Shown in pieces: positions 47,822 through 57,712 of a stretch of DNA of 64,000 nucleotides; position 1 is the first letter of the stretch, and every line of letters begins with the position of its first letter. The notes beneath the pieces were generated by a model. That model was not told where the DNA came from. It saw nothing but the letters and a program-made list of their open reading frames with translations, and searched no databases. The position numbers and the translations under genes are program-made. The stretch is from Geothrix sp. 21YS21S-2 (GTDB lineage Bacteria; Acidobacteriota; Holophagae; Holophagales; Holophagaceae), in assembly GCF_030846775.1 (NCBI RefSeq), contig NZ_CP132910.1, forward strand, positions 3,909,001 through 3,973,000, in the 5' to 3' direction.

Positions 47822-49417
47822 ATGGGCATTTTCGTCAGGATTTTCGGGCGTCTGAGGATACGCGGGAAGTTCGCGTTCCTCTTCGCGGGCCAGGTCCTCC
47901 TCCTGGCGGTGGTGGCCCTGACCGGCGCCTTCACCATCGACCGGGTCGTGAGCCGCCTGGAGGTCTCCGGGGCGGACCTGGACAAGGCCCGGATGCTCTC
48001 CAGCGCCCTCAACGACGTGAACACGATCCGTACCGTGCACGTCTCCCTCATCGCCGCGGCCAAGGACGAGGCCTACCAGGCCAAGCGCGGCCAGCGCCTC
48101 AAGGAGCTGCAGGACAAGGCCGCGGTCAAGCTGGCCAAACTGGAGACCGTGGCCTGGGGTCCGGAGGAGAAGGCCCTGGTGACCCAGGGCCTGGCCTCCA
48201 TCCGGAAATACGACGCCGGGTTCCCCGAGGCCCTGGCCAAGGCCAAGGCGGCGGCCAGGTTCGATCCGGGCCTCATGGAGGCCAACGTCCAGGACCAGCG
48301 CCTGGGGCGGGAGGGCTTCGAGAAGACCCTGGCGGCCATCGACGCCCGCACCCGGGAGGACGTCCGCCTCACGTCGGGCTTCGCCGGCAGGATGCAGCTC
48401 TACCTCCTGGCGGGAAGCCTGGTGGCCATCCTCGCCGGCATCGTCATGACCGTGGTCGTGGGGCGGCAGGTGGGCGCGGCGGTGGCGGAGATCCGCACGG
48501 CCCTGGTGGCGGTGGGCGGGGGCGACCTCACCCGTTCCCCGAAGGTGGACACCCGGGACGAGTTCGCCGAGATCGCCGGGAGCCTCGACGACCTGACCCG
48601 CGGCCTGCGCCAGGACATCTCCACCCTCGCCGGCATCGCCGAGCGCGTGGCCAGCGGCGCCACGGAACTGGCCGCCACCACCGACCAGCTCAACGGCGCG
48701 ACCGAGGAGATCAGCAGGGGCGCCGAGCACCAGCGCGCCGCCATGGACCGGTCCACCTCGGCCCTGAACGACGTGGCCAGCTCCATCACGGACGTGCGCG
48801 GAACTGCGCACGAGACGGACCGGTTCTCCCAGGAGTCCCTTGCCATGAGCGCCCGGGGCCTGGACTGCGCCAGGGGCTCCTCCCAGGCCATGGAGGCCAT
48901 CGAGGAGAGCTCGGCCAAGGTCGGCCGCATCACCTCGGTCATCGCCGACATCGCCCGCCAGACCAACCTGCTCAGCCTGAACGCCGCCATCGAGGCGGCC
49001 AAGGCCGGGGCCCAGGGCAAGGGCTTCGCCGTGGTGGCCGAGGAGATCCGCAAGCTGGCCGAGCGCAGCGCCGGCGCGGCCAAGGAGATCAGCCAGCTCA
49101 TCCAGGAGAGCACCGGGCGGGTCAAGGACGGCGCCGTCTCCACCGCCGCGGTGAGGGAGATCCTGGTGGCCATGGAGGCCAACATCCGCAACCTGTCCAC
49201 GGGCGCCGCGCGCGTGACCACCTCGGTGGAGGAGCAGACCCTCTCCTGCAACGAGGTGGTGGAGGCGGTGAGCACCACGGCCCAGCTCACCGAGCAGAAC
49301 GCCTCGGCCACGGTCCAGCTGGCCTCGAGCCTCCACGAGACCTCCCGCACCATCGACGACCTGGCCCGCCAGGCCGGGGATCTCCACCGCCTCACCGGCA
49401 AATTCCGGTTAGCCTGA
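47822..49417 (+). CDS. Methyl-accepting chemotaxis protein
   Basis: A 531-residue chemoreceptor. Two transmembrane helices (about 18-40 and 198-218) enclose a helical periplasmic four-helix-bundle-type sensor, then a HAMP-like linker and the cytoplasmic coiled coil. The signalling hairpin tip is [20 protein letters not shown] followed by [21 protein letters not shown] precedes the ATG. An inverted repeat GATAAA/TTTATC lies about 60 bases upstream. No che genes are nearby; the ligand is unknown. Confidence 0.93.
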   Translation: MGIFVRIFGRLRIRGKFAFLFAGQVLLLAVVALTGAFTIDRVVSRLEVSGADLDKARMLSSALNDVNTIRTVHVSLIAAAKDEAYQAKRGQRLKELQDKAAVKLAKLETVAWGPEEKALVTQGLASIRKYDAGFPEALAKAKAAARFDPGLMEANVQDQRLGREGFEKTLAAIDARTREDVRLTSGFAGRMQLYLLAGSLVAILAGIVMTVVVGRQVGAAVAEIRTALVAVGGGDLTRSPKVDTRDEFAEIAGSLDDLTRGLRQDISTLAGIAERVASGATELAATTDQLNGATEEISRGAEHQRAAMDRSTSALNDVASSITDVRGTAHETDRFSQESLAMSARGLDCARGSSQAMEAIEESSAKVGRITSVIADIARQTNLLSLNAAIEAAKAGAQGKGFAVVAEEIRKLAERSAGAAKEISQLIQESTGRVKDGAVSTAAVREILVAMEANIRNLSTGAARVTTSVEEQTLSCNEVVEAVSTTAQLTEQNASATVQLASSLHETSRTIDDLARQAGDLHRLTGKFRLA

Positions 49418-49441
49418 TTCCGTACAGCCAAGGAGGTGCCC

Positions 49442-49921
49442 ATGCTGCCCGTGATTGCGACCGCCGCCCGGAGCTACAAGGCCGGGAACGCGATGCTGGA
49501 CCGTCTCGTCGGGGACTTCACCGACGCCGAATGGGCCGTGCGCGACGCCGCCGGCCACGATCCCCGCTGGCTGGTCGGGCACCTCGCCACGTACCGGAAC
49601 CGGGTGGCCGCCGCGCTGGGCCTGCCCGTGGAGACGGCCCCCTGGGAGGCCCTCTTCGCCCGGGGCACCTCGCCCGCGGATCTGCCCGCCGACCTGGATG
49701 CCGCGGCCATGGTCGCCGCCTTCCACGCCGCCAACGCCGCCATGGCCGGGGCCTGGGAGGGGGTGACGGAGGAGATGCTGGCCAAACCCGTCGGCCGCAC
49801 CCTGCCCGACGGCACGAACGACGTGGCCGGACTCGTGGGTTTCCTGGCGTGGCACGAGGCCTACCACCTGGGGCAGCTGGGGCTCCTCAGGCGCCTGGCG
49901 GGGAAGGCCGGGGCGGTGTAG
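49442..49921 (+). CDS. DinB-like protein
   Basis: A 159-residue four-helix-bundle protein of the DinB/DUF664 superfamily. Metal-ligand histidines appear as HLATYRNRV near residue 45 and WHEAYHLGQLGLLRR at 138-152. The ATG at 49442 has AAGGAGG about six bases upstream. These proteins are thiol-dependent metal-binding transferases in some species; here the substrate is unknown. It runs on from the chemoreceptor with a 24-base gap and converges on the phospholipase D-like gene (adjacent stops). Confidence 0.75.
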   Translation: MLPVIATAARSYKAGNAMLDRLVGDFTDAEWAVRDAAGHDPRWLVGHLATYRNRVAAALGLPVETAPWEALFARGTSPADLPADLDAAAMVAAFHAANAAMAGAWEGVTEEMLAKPVGRTLPDGTNDVAGLVGFLAWHEAYHLGQLGLLRRLAGKAGAV

Positions 49922-51091
49922 TCAGTCGACCTTCCGGGGCGTGTAGGCCTTCATCGGCTCCAGCTTCCTCACGTATCCGCTGGTCCAGAGCTTCTCGAAG
50001 ATCTCCCCGCCCTGCTTCGCCAGGGCCGGCTGGCGCAGGATGGCCTCCACGTTGCGGGAGGCCTCGAAGTAGTCCTCCTCCCAGTTGCTGGTGCCCACCC
50101 ACAGGGTGGCGCCGTCCAGGACGACGTACTTGCTGTGGACGGTGCGGGCGAAGGGGATGTGGCCGGTGGACGCCTCGGGGATGGAGGCGATGCGCACGTC
50201 GATGTTGGGGATCAGGGCCAGGGACTTGAGGTGGTCGAGGCCCCGGCTCTTGAAGACCCAGTCCGAGACCAGCAGGTCGACCTTCACGCCCCGCACGGCC
50301 GCGGCCCGCAGGGCGCCGTCCAGCGCAGGCCAGTAGTGGCCGCGGGCGACGGGGGAGTAGGTGAGGAGCTGGATGCGGATGCTGGAGCGGGCTTCGCCCA
50401 GGAGCTGGACCAGGGCGCCCAGGGCGGGGCGGACGGTGCCGGGGGAGAGGAAGGGGGGGCTCGCCACCAGCTCGGCGGAGCCCTGGGTTGCGGCGGCGGG
50501 CCTGGAGGCCGGCGGCAGGCTCTTGTCCCCGGCGAAGCGCCAGTCCACCTCGAAGACCTCCTGGAGGCGGTCCACCAGGGCGGGGTCGGTGGTGCGGATG
50601 CCCAGCTCGTGGATGTGCTCCAGGGCGCGCCAGTCGAAGTTCTGGCTGCCCAGCACCCCCTCCCGACCGTCGGCGAGGAAGTACTTGGCGTGGAGGATGC
50701 CGGTGGAGACGCCCTTGAGGTCGAAGACCCGAAGCTCGAGGTTCCGCACCTTGCGCAGGCGGGCCAGGGAGGCGGGGTCCTGCTCCAGCATGCGCCCGCC
50801 GGAAAGGATGAAGCGGATCCTCACGCCCCGCGCCCCGGCGCGCTCCAGTTCCTGGAGGACCTCCTCCAGCGCCCCGCCGGGCTCCTGGGCGATGTAGAAC
50901 TCGGCGAAGTCCAGGCGGCTCTTCGCGCCTCGGATGACCTCGATCCAGGCGTCCTTGGCGAAGGCCAGGTCCGGGTGGGCCAGGGGGGTCTCCCGGGGGA
51001 TGGACTGGATGAGCCGGGTGGGCCCCTGGGCCCAGGCCGGGAGCAGGGCGAGGGCGAGCAGGGCGGAAGGGAAGGGGAATCGTCGGGGCAT
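49922..51091 (-). CDS. Phospholipase D-like protein
   Basis: A 389-residue exported protein with a signal peptide (PSALLALALLPAWAQ) and two HKD motifs: HAKYFLADGREGVLGSQNF (His/Lys in HAKY) and HSKYVVLDGATLWVGTSNW. This is the complete PLD catalytic pair, as in bacterial phospholipases, nucleases and cardiolipin synthases. It would act in the periplasm or outside the cell. Family is secure, substrate is not. Confidence 0.88.
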   Translation of the reverse strand: MPRRFPFPSALLALALLPAWAQGPTRLIQSIPRETPLAHPDLAFAKDAWIEVIRGAKSRLDFAEFYIAQEPGGALEEVLQELERAGARGVRIRFILSGGRMLEQDPASLARLRKVRNLELRVFDLKGVSTGILHAKYFLADGREGVLGSQNFDWRALEHIHELGIRTTDPALVDRLQEVFEVDWRFAGDKSLPPASRPAAATQGSAELVASPPFLSPGTVRPALGALVQLLGEARSSIRIQLLTYSPVARGHYWPALDGALRAAAVRGVKVDLLVSDWVFKSRGLDHLKSLALIPNIDVRIASIPEASTGHIPFARTVHSKYVVLDGATLWVGTSNWEEDYFEASRNVEAILRQPALAKQGGEIFEKLWTSGYVRKLEPMKAYTPRKVD

Positions 51092-51186
51092 GGGGCCTCA
51101 CAGGGGGATCACCCAGTTTGGACGGAATCTCCGCGAAAAAGGTTGAATGAGGAGAATTCCGGGCGGGATTCCCGGATCCGCCGGGA

Positions 51187-51918
51187 TCAGCCCCGGGGGG
51201 GCGGAGGCGCGTATCCGCCGTCCCAGAGCCGGTTCCCGTCCCGGACCACGCCCAGGCGCCGGAGGGTGTCCCGCCACTCGTACTTGATGCAGGTCTTCTC
51301 CAGGGCCGCCGCCTCCGGCTCGAAGGCCACGACGCGCGAGGGGGAGTATTCCTCCCGCCCGTAGCCGGTGCCCGCGGCCGCCTCGGAGGCCATGTCCCGG
51401 CTCTCCTTGCGGGCGAGGTTCCGCGCGGCGCCGGCGGTGGCCGGAAGGGGGCAGGGGGGAGGCTGGACCTCGGGATACACCGCCACCGCCACCACGCCCA
51501 TGGCCGACGTGTCGTCGAAGCGGCCCGCGTAGGAATCGTCGGCCGTGGTGAAGAAGAACCGGTTGATGCGGTCCTGGCCGGTGCGCCACCCGGCGTGCTC
51601 CTGGGTGGCGTGGGGCTCCAGGATGTACATCCGTTCGTCGTTGCGCAGCCAGGACTTGGCGCCGGAGACGATGTTGCGGCCGTCCACGGCGATGACCAGG
51701 CCCACCCGGCGCGAGGTGGTGTTGCGCACCACGATGCGGTAGCCGGCGCCCTTCACGGCTTCCGCGTAGGCGCGGTTCCGGCCGGGGGCGGGGTAGAGGT
51801 TCACGGTGCGCCCGTCGTCCATGCGGAGTTCGACGGTGACGGCCTGCCCCACGGAGCGGGCCTGGGAAGGGCAGGCCAGGATGCCTGCGGCGAGGGCGAA
51901 TGGGATGGCGGTTCTCAT
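51187..51918 (-). CDS. Hypothetical secreted protein
   Basis: A 243-residue protein with a signal peptide (MRTAIPFALAAGILACPSQA; a Cys near the cleavage site leaves open a lipoprotein) and GGAGG at good spacing. The mature part begins as a beta-sandwich-like segment (VTVELRMDDGRTVNLYPAPG, then YRIVVRNTTSRRVGLVIAVD). It ends Pro/Gly-rich. No family is recognised. It lies between the PLD-like gene and the sigma/anti-sigma operon, transcribed in the same direction as both. Confidence 0.6.
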   Translation of the reverse strand: MRTAIPFALAAGILACPSQARSVGQAVTVELRMDDGRTVNLYPAPGRNRAYAEAVKGAGYRIVVRNTTSRRVGLVIAVDGRNIVSGAKSWLRNDERMYILEPHATQEHAGWRTGQDRINRFFFTTADDSYAGRFDDTSAMGVVAVAVYPEVQPPPCPLPATAGAARNLARKESRDMASEAAAGTGYGREEYSPSRVVAFEPEAAALEKTCIKYEWRDTLRRLGVVRDGNRLWDGGYAPPPPRG

Positions 51919-51977
51919 GGGGTCCTCCTCGGATGCCGCTCTGTTGGACAAGGGCGCCCCGGGGAAAGTTCCCCCGC

Positions 51978-52778
51978 CTACCAGGAAATCGTCACCACCA
52001 CCTCCGGGGGCGGCTGGGCGGGGAGCTCCCCGCCCACCTTGCCGGCCTTCTCCAGCAGGGCCCTCAGCTCCGGAAGGCGGCGGCTGTCCATGCGCGCCGA
52101 CACCGAGCGCGCTCCCGAGGCCAGGAGTGCGCCCCCGCACGTGCGCAGGGCCTCCAGGGCCGCGGTGCGGGCCCCGGGGGCCTCCAGGCGGAGGGCGACC
52201 TGCGCCGGGGCGAAGGCCTCCGCGACGGCGGACCGCGCCGAGGCCTTCAGGGCCCGGTTCTCCATGCGGTCCTGGGCGGCGGCCCCGGAGGCCACGGCCG
52301 GCGGGGGCGGGGCGGGCGCCGGAGGCGGCGCGGGCGGCGCCTCCTTCCTCTTCGCCGGCTCCCGCCTGGGGGCCGGGGCGGCGCGTTCCTTCGCCGCGGG
52401 CTCCGGGGCCGCCTCCCGCGGAGCGGGAGCCTCCGGCACGGCGGGCGGGACGATGCCCCGGGCCGGCGCGGCCACCCGCATCACCACGTACCCGGAAAAG
52501 CAGATCAGGACCAGGGCGGCAGCCTGGACCCAGGGCCGCGTGGCCAGGGGCCGGCGCCTGGGCGCCACCCGGGCGAGGACCCCCTCCGCGAACCCGGGAG
52601 GAGGCTCCACGGCCTCGATGGACCGGACGCGCGCCACCGTCTCCCGCAGTTCCGCGAGGGCCCGGGCGCAGTCCCCGCAGGAGGCCAGGTGGGCCTCCAG
52701 GGCCGCCGCCTCCGCGGGGGCGAGGGCCCCGTCGAGATGGGCGGAGAGGAGGTCGCGGAAGTCCCGGCAGGCGCTCAT
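51978..52778 (-). CDS. Anti-sigma factor with zinc-finger N-terminus
   Basis: A 266-residue inner-membrane anti-sigma factor. The N-terminal zf-HC2 anti-sigma domain has CRDFRDLLSAHLDG, then the zinc ligands HLASCGDC. One transmembrane helix follows (about 85-103, VQAAALVLICFSGYVVM), then a Pro/Ala/Glu-rich periplasmic linker and a C-terminal periplasmic domain. It holds the adjacent ECF sigma factor inactive until an envelope signal arrives. ATGA overlap with the sigma gene. Confidence 0.88.
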   Translation of the reverse strand: MSACRDFRDLLSAHLDGALAPAEAAALEAHLASCGDCARALAELRETVARVRSIEAVEPPPGFAEGVLARVAPRRRPLATRPWVQAAALVLICFSGYVVMRVAAPARGIVPPAVPEAPAPREAAPEPAAKERAAPAPRREPAKRKEAPPAPPPAPAPPPPAVASGAAAQDRMENRALKASARSAVAEAFAPAQVALRLEAPGARTAALEALRTCGGALLASGARSVSARMDSRRLPELRALLEKAGKVGGELPAQPPPEVVVTISW

Positions 52779-53383
52779 GGGGCCCCCAGGGCGCGCTGCA
52801 GGCACGCTTTCACGGCTTCCCGGGCCCGGGCCAGGCGGGACTTCACGGTGCCCTCCTTCAGCTCCAGGGCGGTGCCGATCTCCTGGTAGGAGCGGTCCTG
52901 CAGGTCACGGAGGATCAGGACCTCCCGGAAGTCCACCGGGAGCTCGCCCACGCAGGCCTCCACCTGGGCCTTCAGGGCGCGGGCCTCCAGGTTGTCCAGG
53001 GCGCTCGGGGCCCCGGACGGCGGGTCCGGGAACACGTCGCCCCGGGCCGTGGGGATGGGGGCGTCCAGCGAGCAGGCCTCCCTGCGCCGCCGCGAGGCCA
53101 GCTGGGCGATGCGGTTCCGGGCCAGGTTCAGGGTGATGGCGGTGAGCCAGGTGGTGAAGCGCGCCTCGGAGCGGAACAGCGGCAGGCCCCGGTGGGCCGC
53201 CACGAAGGCGTCCTGGGCCACCTCGCAGGCCTCCTCGTAGTTGCCCACCATGCGGTACGCCAGGTTCAGCATGGCCTTCTGGTGGCGCCGCACGAGGATC
53301 CCGAACGCGTCGGGATCCCCCGCCCGGCAGGCCTCGACCAGCTCCGCATCCCCGCTCCCCTCATCCACCGAACGCCGGCTCAT
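52775..53383 (-). CDS. ECF (RpoE-like) sigma factor
   Basis: A 202-residue sigma factor with region 2 (FGILVRRHQKAMLNLAYRMV, then AQDAFVAAHRGLPLF), a variable linker (about 95-130) and region 4 (VLILRDLQDRSYQEIGTALE then GTVKSRLARARE). It lacks regions 1.1 and 3, as ECF factors do. It is the first gene of a two-gene operon with its zinc-finger anti-sigma factor. Confidence 0.95.
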   Translation of the reverse strand: MSRRSVDEGSGDAELVEACRAGDPDAFGILVRRHQKAMLNLAYRMVGNYEEACEVAQDAFVAAHRGLPLFRSEARFTTWLTAITLNLARNRIAQLASRRRREACSLDAPIPTARGDVFPDPPSGAPSALDNLEARALKAQVEACVGELPVDFREVLILRDLQDRSYQEIGTALELKEGTVKSRLARAREAVKACLQRALGAP

Positions 53384-53421
53384 ATGTTGGACAGTCTAAT
53401 GGGCCGGGATGTTCCCGCGTA

Positions 53422-53976
53422 CTAGACTTCTTTCAGGGCGGCCTGAACGGCCTTGAGGTCGAAGGACTCGGCCTTCCAGCCCCGGGGGAAGCAGGCCAGG
53501 GCCTGGCCGTGCTCCGGGTGGCTGGGATCCTGGGCGGCGGCCAGGCTGTCCCGGAAGGCGAAGGGGCCCCCGGAGCCCTCGGGGGGGCAGGCCCGGCGGC
53601 CTCCCAGGCAGGAGGGGCCCCGCAGGGGGGCTTCCAGGAGGAGGCGGTCCTCCACGGTCACCACGTGGGTCCAGGCGTCCTCGAAGTCGTACTCGTAGTG
53701 GAAGGTCTCGCCCGGCTCGACCCCCAGGCCCGCCAGGGAGGCGCGCTCGCCCCGGAGGTCGAAGGCGGCCTCGGAGCCGCTGCGCCCGTACTCGCCCCCC
53801 CGGATGCGGAAGACGTGGCCGTGGTCGTCCTCCCACCCGAAGGCGGCCTGGATGGCCCGGTGGAGCCGGGCCAGGCTGATCGAGGCCGGGACCCGGAGCC
53901 GTCGCCACACCGGCGGCTTCGTGTCGGCCAGGAGGATCTTGAGCTGGAACGCGTCCCTTGGATCCTTCGCAGGCAT
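53422..53976 (-). CDS. Plasmid pRiA4b ORF-3-like protein
   Basis: A 184-residue protein of the pRiA4b ORF-3-like family (FQLKILLADTKPPVWRRLRV, then RLHRAIQAAFGWEDDHGHVF and TFHYEYDFEDAWTHVVTVED). Members occur on plasmids and chromosomes and have no established function. The start at 53976 has a GGGGGT upstream and gives the family's usual N-terminus; the frame opens at 54036. Confidence 0.85.
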   Translation of the reverse strand: MPAKDPRDAFQLKILLADTKPPVWRRLRVPASISLARLHRAIQAAFGWEDDHGHVFRIRGGEYGRSGSEAAFDLRGERASLAGLGVEPGETFHYEYDFEDAWTHVVTVEDRLLLEAPLRGPSCLGGRRACPPEGSGGPFAFRDSLAAAQDPSHPEHGQALACFPRGWKAESFDLKAVQAALKEV

Positions 53977-54074
53977 GGCGACCCCCGGTGATGAGTGACG
54001 GCCCCCGATTCTAGATCCAACCCCGGGTTCTGTCACAATCGGCTCAGCGAAATCCGAGAAAGACGAGGCTCACG

Positions 54075-54983
54075 ATGCTTTCGGCCACCGATGCCATCCA
54101 GCGGTCCTTCGAATGGACCCGCAAACTCCTGTTCGACCCCTTCTCCCTGGGGAAGTGGTGCGTCATGGGCTTCACCTCCTTCCTCGCCGCGCTCCTCGGC
54201 GGCGGAGGCCTCAACGCCCCCTCGGGCAGGCCCTTCCGGGGCTTCGGCTCCGCGGCGAAGGCCGCCTCGCCCCTGGAGGGCCTGGACGAGGTCCGCCTGT
54301 GGCTCCTGGCCCACCTCGGGCTGGTCGCGGCCCTGGGGGTGCTGGTCCTGGCCTTCCTGGTGCTCCTGACCTGGCTGGGGGCCCGCGGCCAGTTCCTGTT
54401 CCTGGACAACGTGGTGAACGATCGCGGGCGGGTGGCCGAGCCCTGGAACCGGTACCGGGAGCACGGCAACCGGGTCTTCGTGTTCCTGCTGGTCCTCCAG
54501 GCCGCAGGGCTCGCCCTGGTGGCCTTCGGGAGCTACGCGGGCTGGCGGATCGCGGGGGCCGGCGCGGCCGACTTCGAGTTCGGGCTCCAGGCCGTCAAGG
54601 GCATTCTCGCCGCCGCCGCCATCATCCTCCCCCTGGGCCTCGCGGCCATGCTGGTGGGCCAGGTCCTCCGGGACTTCGTGGTGCCGGTGATGTACCTGCG
54701 GGGAACCACCGTGGCCGAGGGCTTCGGGGTCTGGTGGCGCGAGCTGGTTCCGGGCAACGGCGGCAGCTTCGTGCTCTTCTATCTCCTGAAGCTGGTCCTC
54801 TCCATCGCCGCGGGCGTCGCGGTCTTGGTGGGGACCTGCCTCACCTGCTGCCTGGCGGGCCTGCCCTATGTCAGCTCCGTGGTGTTCCTGCCGGTGGCGG
54901 TCTTCTTCCGGGCCTACTCCCTGGCCTTCCTGGGGCAGTGCGGGGAGCCCTGGGTGCTCCTGAGGCCGGGTTCCCAGCATTGA
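54075..54983 (+). CDS. Hypothetical multi-pass membrane protein
   Basis: A 302-residue integral membrane protein with about six hydrophobic segments (for example LGLVAALGVLVLAFLVLLTW, VFVFLLVLQAAGLALVAFG, IIILPLGLAAMLVG-like and CLTCCLAGLPYVSSVVFLPV). The N-terminus has a DUF7544-like look (ATDAIQRSFEWTRKLLFDPF). No transport motif is seen. It is followed after 92 bases by leuA, probably with its own promoter between. Confidence 0.7.
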   Translation: MLSATDAIQRSFEWTRKLLFDPFSLGKWCVMGFTSFLAALLGGGGLNAPSGRPFRGFGSAAKAASPLEGLDEVRLWLLAHLGLVAALGVLVLAFLVLLTWLGARGQFLFLDNVVNDRGRVAEPWNRYREHGNRVFVFLLVLQAAGLALVAFGSYAGWRIAGAGAADFEFGLQAVKGILAAAAIILPLGLAAMLVGQVLRDFVVPVMYLRGTTVAEGFGVWWRELVPGNGGSFVLFYLLKLVLSIAAGVAVLVGTCLTCCLAGLPYVSSVVFLPVAVFFRAYSLAFLGQCGEPWVLLRPGSQH

Positions 54984-55075
54984 ATAGATTTATTGGAACC
55001 CAAGGAATCCGAATACTGATGGACGCAGGGGGGGGCCGGGACGCGTAATGGAATTTTCCTAGACCGGAAGGTCCC

Positions 55076-56620
55076 ATGACGCGCCAGCACATCGCCATCT
55101 TCGACACCACACTGAGGGACGGGGAGCAGAGCCCCGGCTGCAGCATGCAGCCCCAGGAAAAGCTGCGCATGGCCCTCCAGCTCGCGGCGCTCAAGGTGGA
55201 CGTCATCGAAGCCGGGTTCCCCGTCGCCAGCGAGGAGGACTTCGCTGCCGTCAGCCTCGTGGCCAGGCGGGTCAAGGGCCCGGTCATCGCCGCCCTCTGC
55301 CGCGCCCTGCCCCTGGACATCGACCGCGCCTGGGCCGCCCTCAAGGAGGCCTCGCGCCCCCGCATCCACACCTTCGTCTCCACCTCCGACCTGCACATGG
55401 CCCACAAGCTCCAGAAGACCCGGGCCGAGGTGCTGGCCATGACCCGTGAGGGCGTCCGCCGCGCGGCCTCCCTATGCAGGGACGTGGAGTTCAGCGCCGA
55501 GGACGCCAGCCGCAGCGACCTGGCCTTCCTCGCCGACGTGGTGGCCGTCGCCCTGGAGGAGGGCGCCACCGTCATCAACATCCCCGACACCGTGGGCTAC
55601 ACCTTCCCCGAGGAGTACCGGAACCTGATCCTTTCCCTGCGCGAGCGGGTCCCGGCCCTGGAGAAGGCCGTCATCAGCGTCCACTGCCACAACGACCTGG
55701 GCCTGGCCGTGGCCAACACCCTGGCCGCCCTTGAGGCCGGGGCCCGGCAGGTGGAGTGCACCGTCAACGGCATCGGCGAGCGCGCCGGGAACGCCTCCCT
55801 GGAGGAGGTCGTGATGGCCCTGCGCGTGCGCGGGGAGCACTTCCCCTTCGAGACCGGCATCGTCACCCAGGAGCTGTACCGCACCAGCCAGATCCTTTCC
55901 AACATCACCGGCGTGCAGGTGCAGCCCAACAAGGCCATCGTCGGCAAGAACGCCTTCGCCCACGAGTCCGGCATCCACCAGCACGGCATGCTGGCCAACC
56001 CCATGACCTACGAGATCATGACCCCCGAGAGCGTGGGCGTGAAGACCAGCAGCCTGGTGCTGGGCAAGCACAGCGGCCGCCACGCCCTCAAGCAGCGCTA
56101 CGAGGAGCTGGGCTACCCCCTGGAGAAGGGCACCCTGGAAGGGGTCTACAAGCTCTTCACGGACCTGGCGGACCACAAGCGGGAGATCTTCGACGAGGAC
56201 CTCATCGCCCTCCTCTACGACGGCATCACCGAGGATCCCCAGACCTGCCGCCTGGTGGCGGTGCAGGCCAACTCCGGCACCAACTCCATCGCCACGGCCC
56301 TGGTCACGCTGGCCTGCGCAGGCGGCGAGACCACCGAGACGGCCTCGGGCGACGGCCCCGTGAACGCCGTGTGCGAGGCCATCAACCGCATCACCGGGCT
56401 CCAGGGCGAGATCCGGGACTTCCGCCTGCACTCCGTCACCGGCGGCGCCGACGCCCAGGGCGAGGTGCACGTGCGGGTGAAGTTCCCCGAGGGGATCTTC
56501 ACGGGCAGGGCGGCCAGCACCGACATCGTGCACGGAAGCGCCCAGGCCTACCTCGACGCCATCAACAAGGTCCTCCTGGCCCGGTCGTGCCGGGAGTCCA
56601 TGACCAGCACCCACGCCTGA
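55076..56620 (+). CDS. leuA: 2-isopropylmalate synthase
   Basis: A 514-residue enzyme that condenses acetyl-CoA with 2-oxoisovalerate, the first step of leucine synthesis. The HMGL-type core starts [16 protein letters not shown] and includes [20 protein letters not shown] and [30 protein letters not shown] follows. The C-terminal LeuA allosteric domain (about 390-510) would give leucine feedback. First gene of leuABCD. No attenuator is visible in the 92 bases upstream. Confidence 0.96.
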   Translation: MTRQHIAIFDTTLRDGEQSPGCSMQPQEKLRMALQLAALKVDVIEAGFPVASEEDFAAVSLVARRVKGPVIAALCRALPLDIDRAWAALKEASRPRIHTFVSTSDLHMAHKLQKTRAEVLAMTREGVRRAASLCRDVEFSAEDASRSDLAFLADVVAVALEEGATVINIPDTVGYTFPEEYRNLILSLRERVPALEKAVISVHCHNDLGLAVANTLAALEAGARQVECTVNGIGERAGNASLEEVVMALRVRGEHFPFETGIVTQELYRTSQILSNITGVQVQPNKAIVGKNAFAHESGIHQHGMLANPMTYEIMTPESVGVKTSSLVLGKHSGRHALKQRYEELGYPLEKGTLEGVYKLFTDLADHKREIFDEDLIALLYDGITEDPQTCRLVAVQANSGTNSIATALVTLACAGGETTETASGDGPVNAVCEAINRITGLQGEIRDFRLHSVTGGADAQGEVHVRVKFPEGIFTGRAASTDIVHGSAQAYLDAINKVLLARSCRESMTSTHA

Positions 56621-56632
56621 CCAGGAGTTTCC

Positions 56633-57712
56633 ATGCGCGCCCGCATCGCTGTACTGCCCGGGGACGGGATCGGTCCCGAAGTCGCCCGGGAGGCCGTGGC
56701 CTGCCTGGAACAGGTGGCCAGGCTCGCCGGGCACACCTTCCAGTTCCTCGAACTGCCCATCGGCAGCGCGGCCATCGACGCCTGCGGAACGCCGCTTCCG
56801 GCCCCGACCCTGGAGGGCTGCCTCGCCTCGGACGCCGTGTTCCTGGGCGCCGTGGGCGATCCGAAGCACGACGCCCTGCCCGCGGCCGAGAAGCCCGAGA
56901 AGGGCCTCCTGGCCCTGCGCAAGGGCCTGGGCGCCTTCGCCAACATCCGTCCCGCCTTCCTGCACCCGGCCCTGGTGAACGCCTCGCCCCTGCGGCCCGA
57001 GGTCGTGCGCGGCACCGACCTGGTCATCGTGCGCGAACTGGCCGGGGGCCTCTACTTCGGCGAGCCCCGGAGCCTCACGGCCGACACCGGCACCAACACC
57101 CTGGCCTATTCCCGGTACGAGGTGGAGCGCATCGCCAGGGTCGCCTTCGAGCTGGCCATGGGCCGGCGGCGCAAGGTCACCAGCGTGGACAAGGCCAACG
57201 TCCTGGAATCCAGCCTGCTGTGGCGGGCGGTGGTGAAGGAGGTGGCCCAGGCCTACCCCGAGGTCGCGCTCGAGCACCAGTACGTGGATTCGTGCGCCAT
57301 GGCCATCGTCACCCGGCCGACCTCCTTCGACGTGGTGGTCACGGACAACCTCTTCGGGGACATCCTCAGCGACGAGGCCTCCGTGCTCACCGGCAGCCTG
57401 GGCATGCTCCCCAGCGCCAGCCTGGGCGGGAAGGTCGGGCTCTATGAACCCGTCCACGGCTCCGCCCCCGACATCAAGGGCAGGGGCGTCGCCAACCCCC
57501 TGGGCTCCATCCTCAGCGCCGCCATGCTCCTGCGCCACAGCCTGGGCCTGGAGGCGGAGGCCGCCGCCCTGGAGGCCGCCGTGGGCCGCACCCTGGACGG
57601 GGGCTACGGCACGCCGGACCTCAAGTGCGAGCGCAACACCATGAGCACCCGCGGCCTGGCCGAGATGGTGCGCCTGAACGTCGGCAACCTGCTGCTGGGG
57701 ACCCCCGCATGA
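56633..57712 (+). CDS. leuB: 3-isopropylmalate dehydrogenase
   Basis: A 359-residue NAD-dependent decarboxylating dehydrogenase, the third enzyme of leucine synthesis. It has [20 protein letters not shown] at the N-terminus, the substrate-binding [13 protein letters not shown] and the metal-binding [25 protein letters not shown] precedes the ATG, 12 bases after leuA. It overlaps leuC by four bases. Confidence 0.96.
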   Translation: MRARIAVLPGDGIGPEVAREAVACLEQVARLAGHTFQFLELPIGSAAIDACGTPLPAPTLEGCLASDAVFLGAVGDPKHDALPAAEKPEKGLLALRKGLGAFANIRPAFLHPALVNASPLRPEVVRGTDLVIVRELAGGLYFGEPRSLTADTGTNTLAYSRYEVERIARVAFELAMGRRRKVTSVDKANVLESSLLWRAVVKEVAQAYPEVALEHQYVDSCAMAIVTRPTSFDVVVTDNLFGDILSDEASVLTGSLGMLPSASLGGKVGLYEPVHGSAPDIKGRGVANPLGSILSAAMLLRHSLGLEAEAAALEAAVGRTLDGGYGTPDLKCERNTMSTRGLAEMVRLNVGNLLLGTPA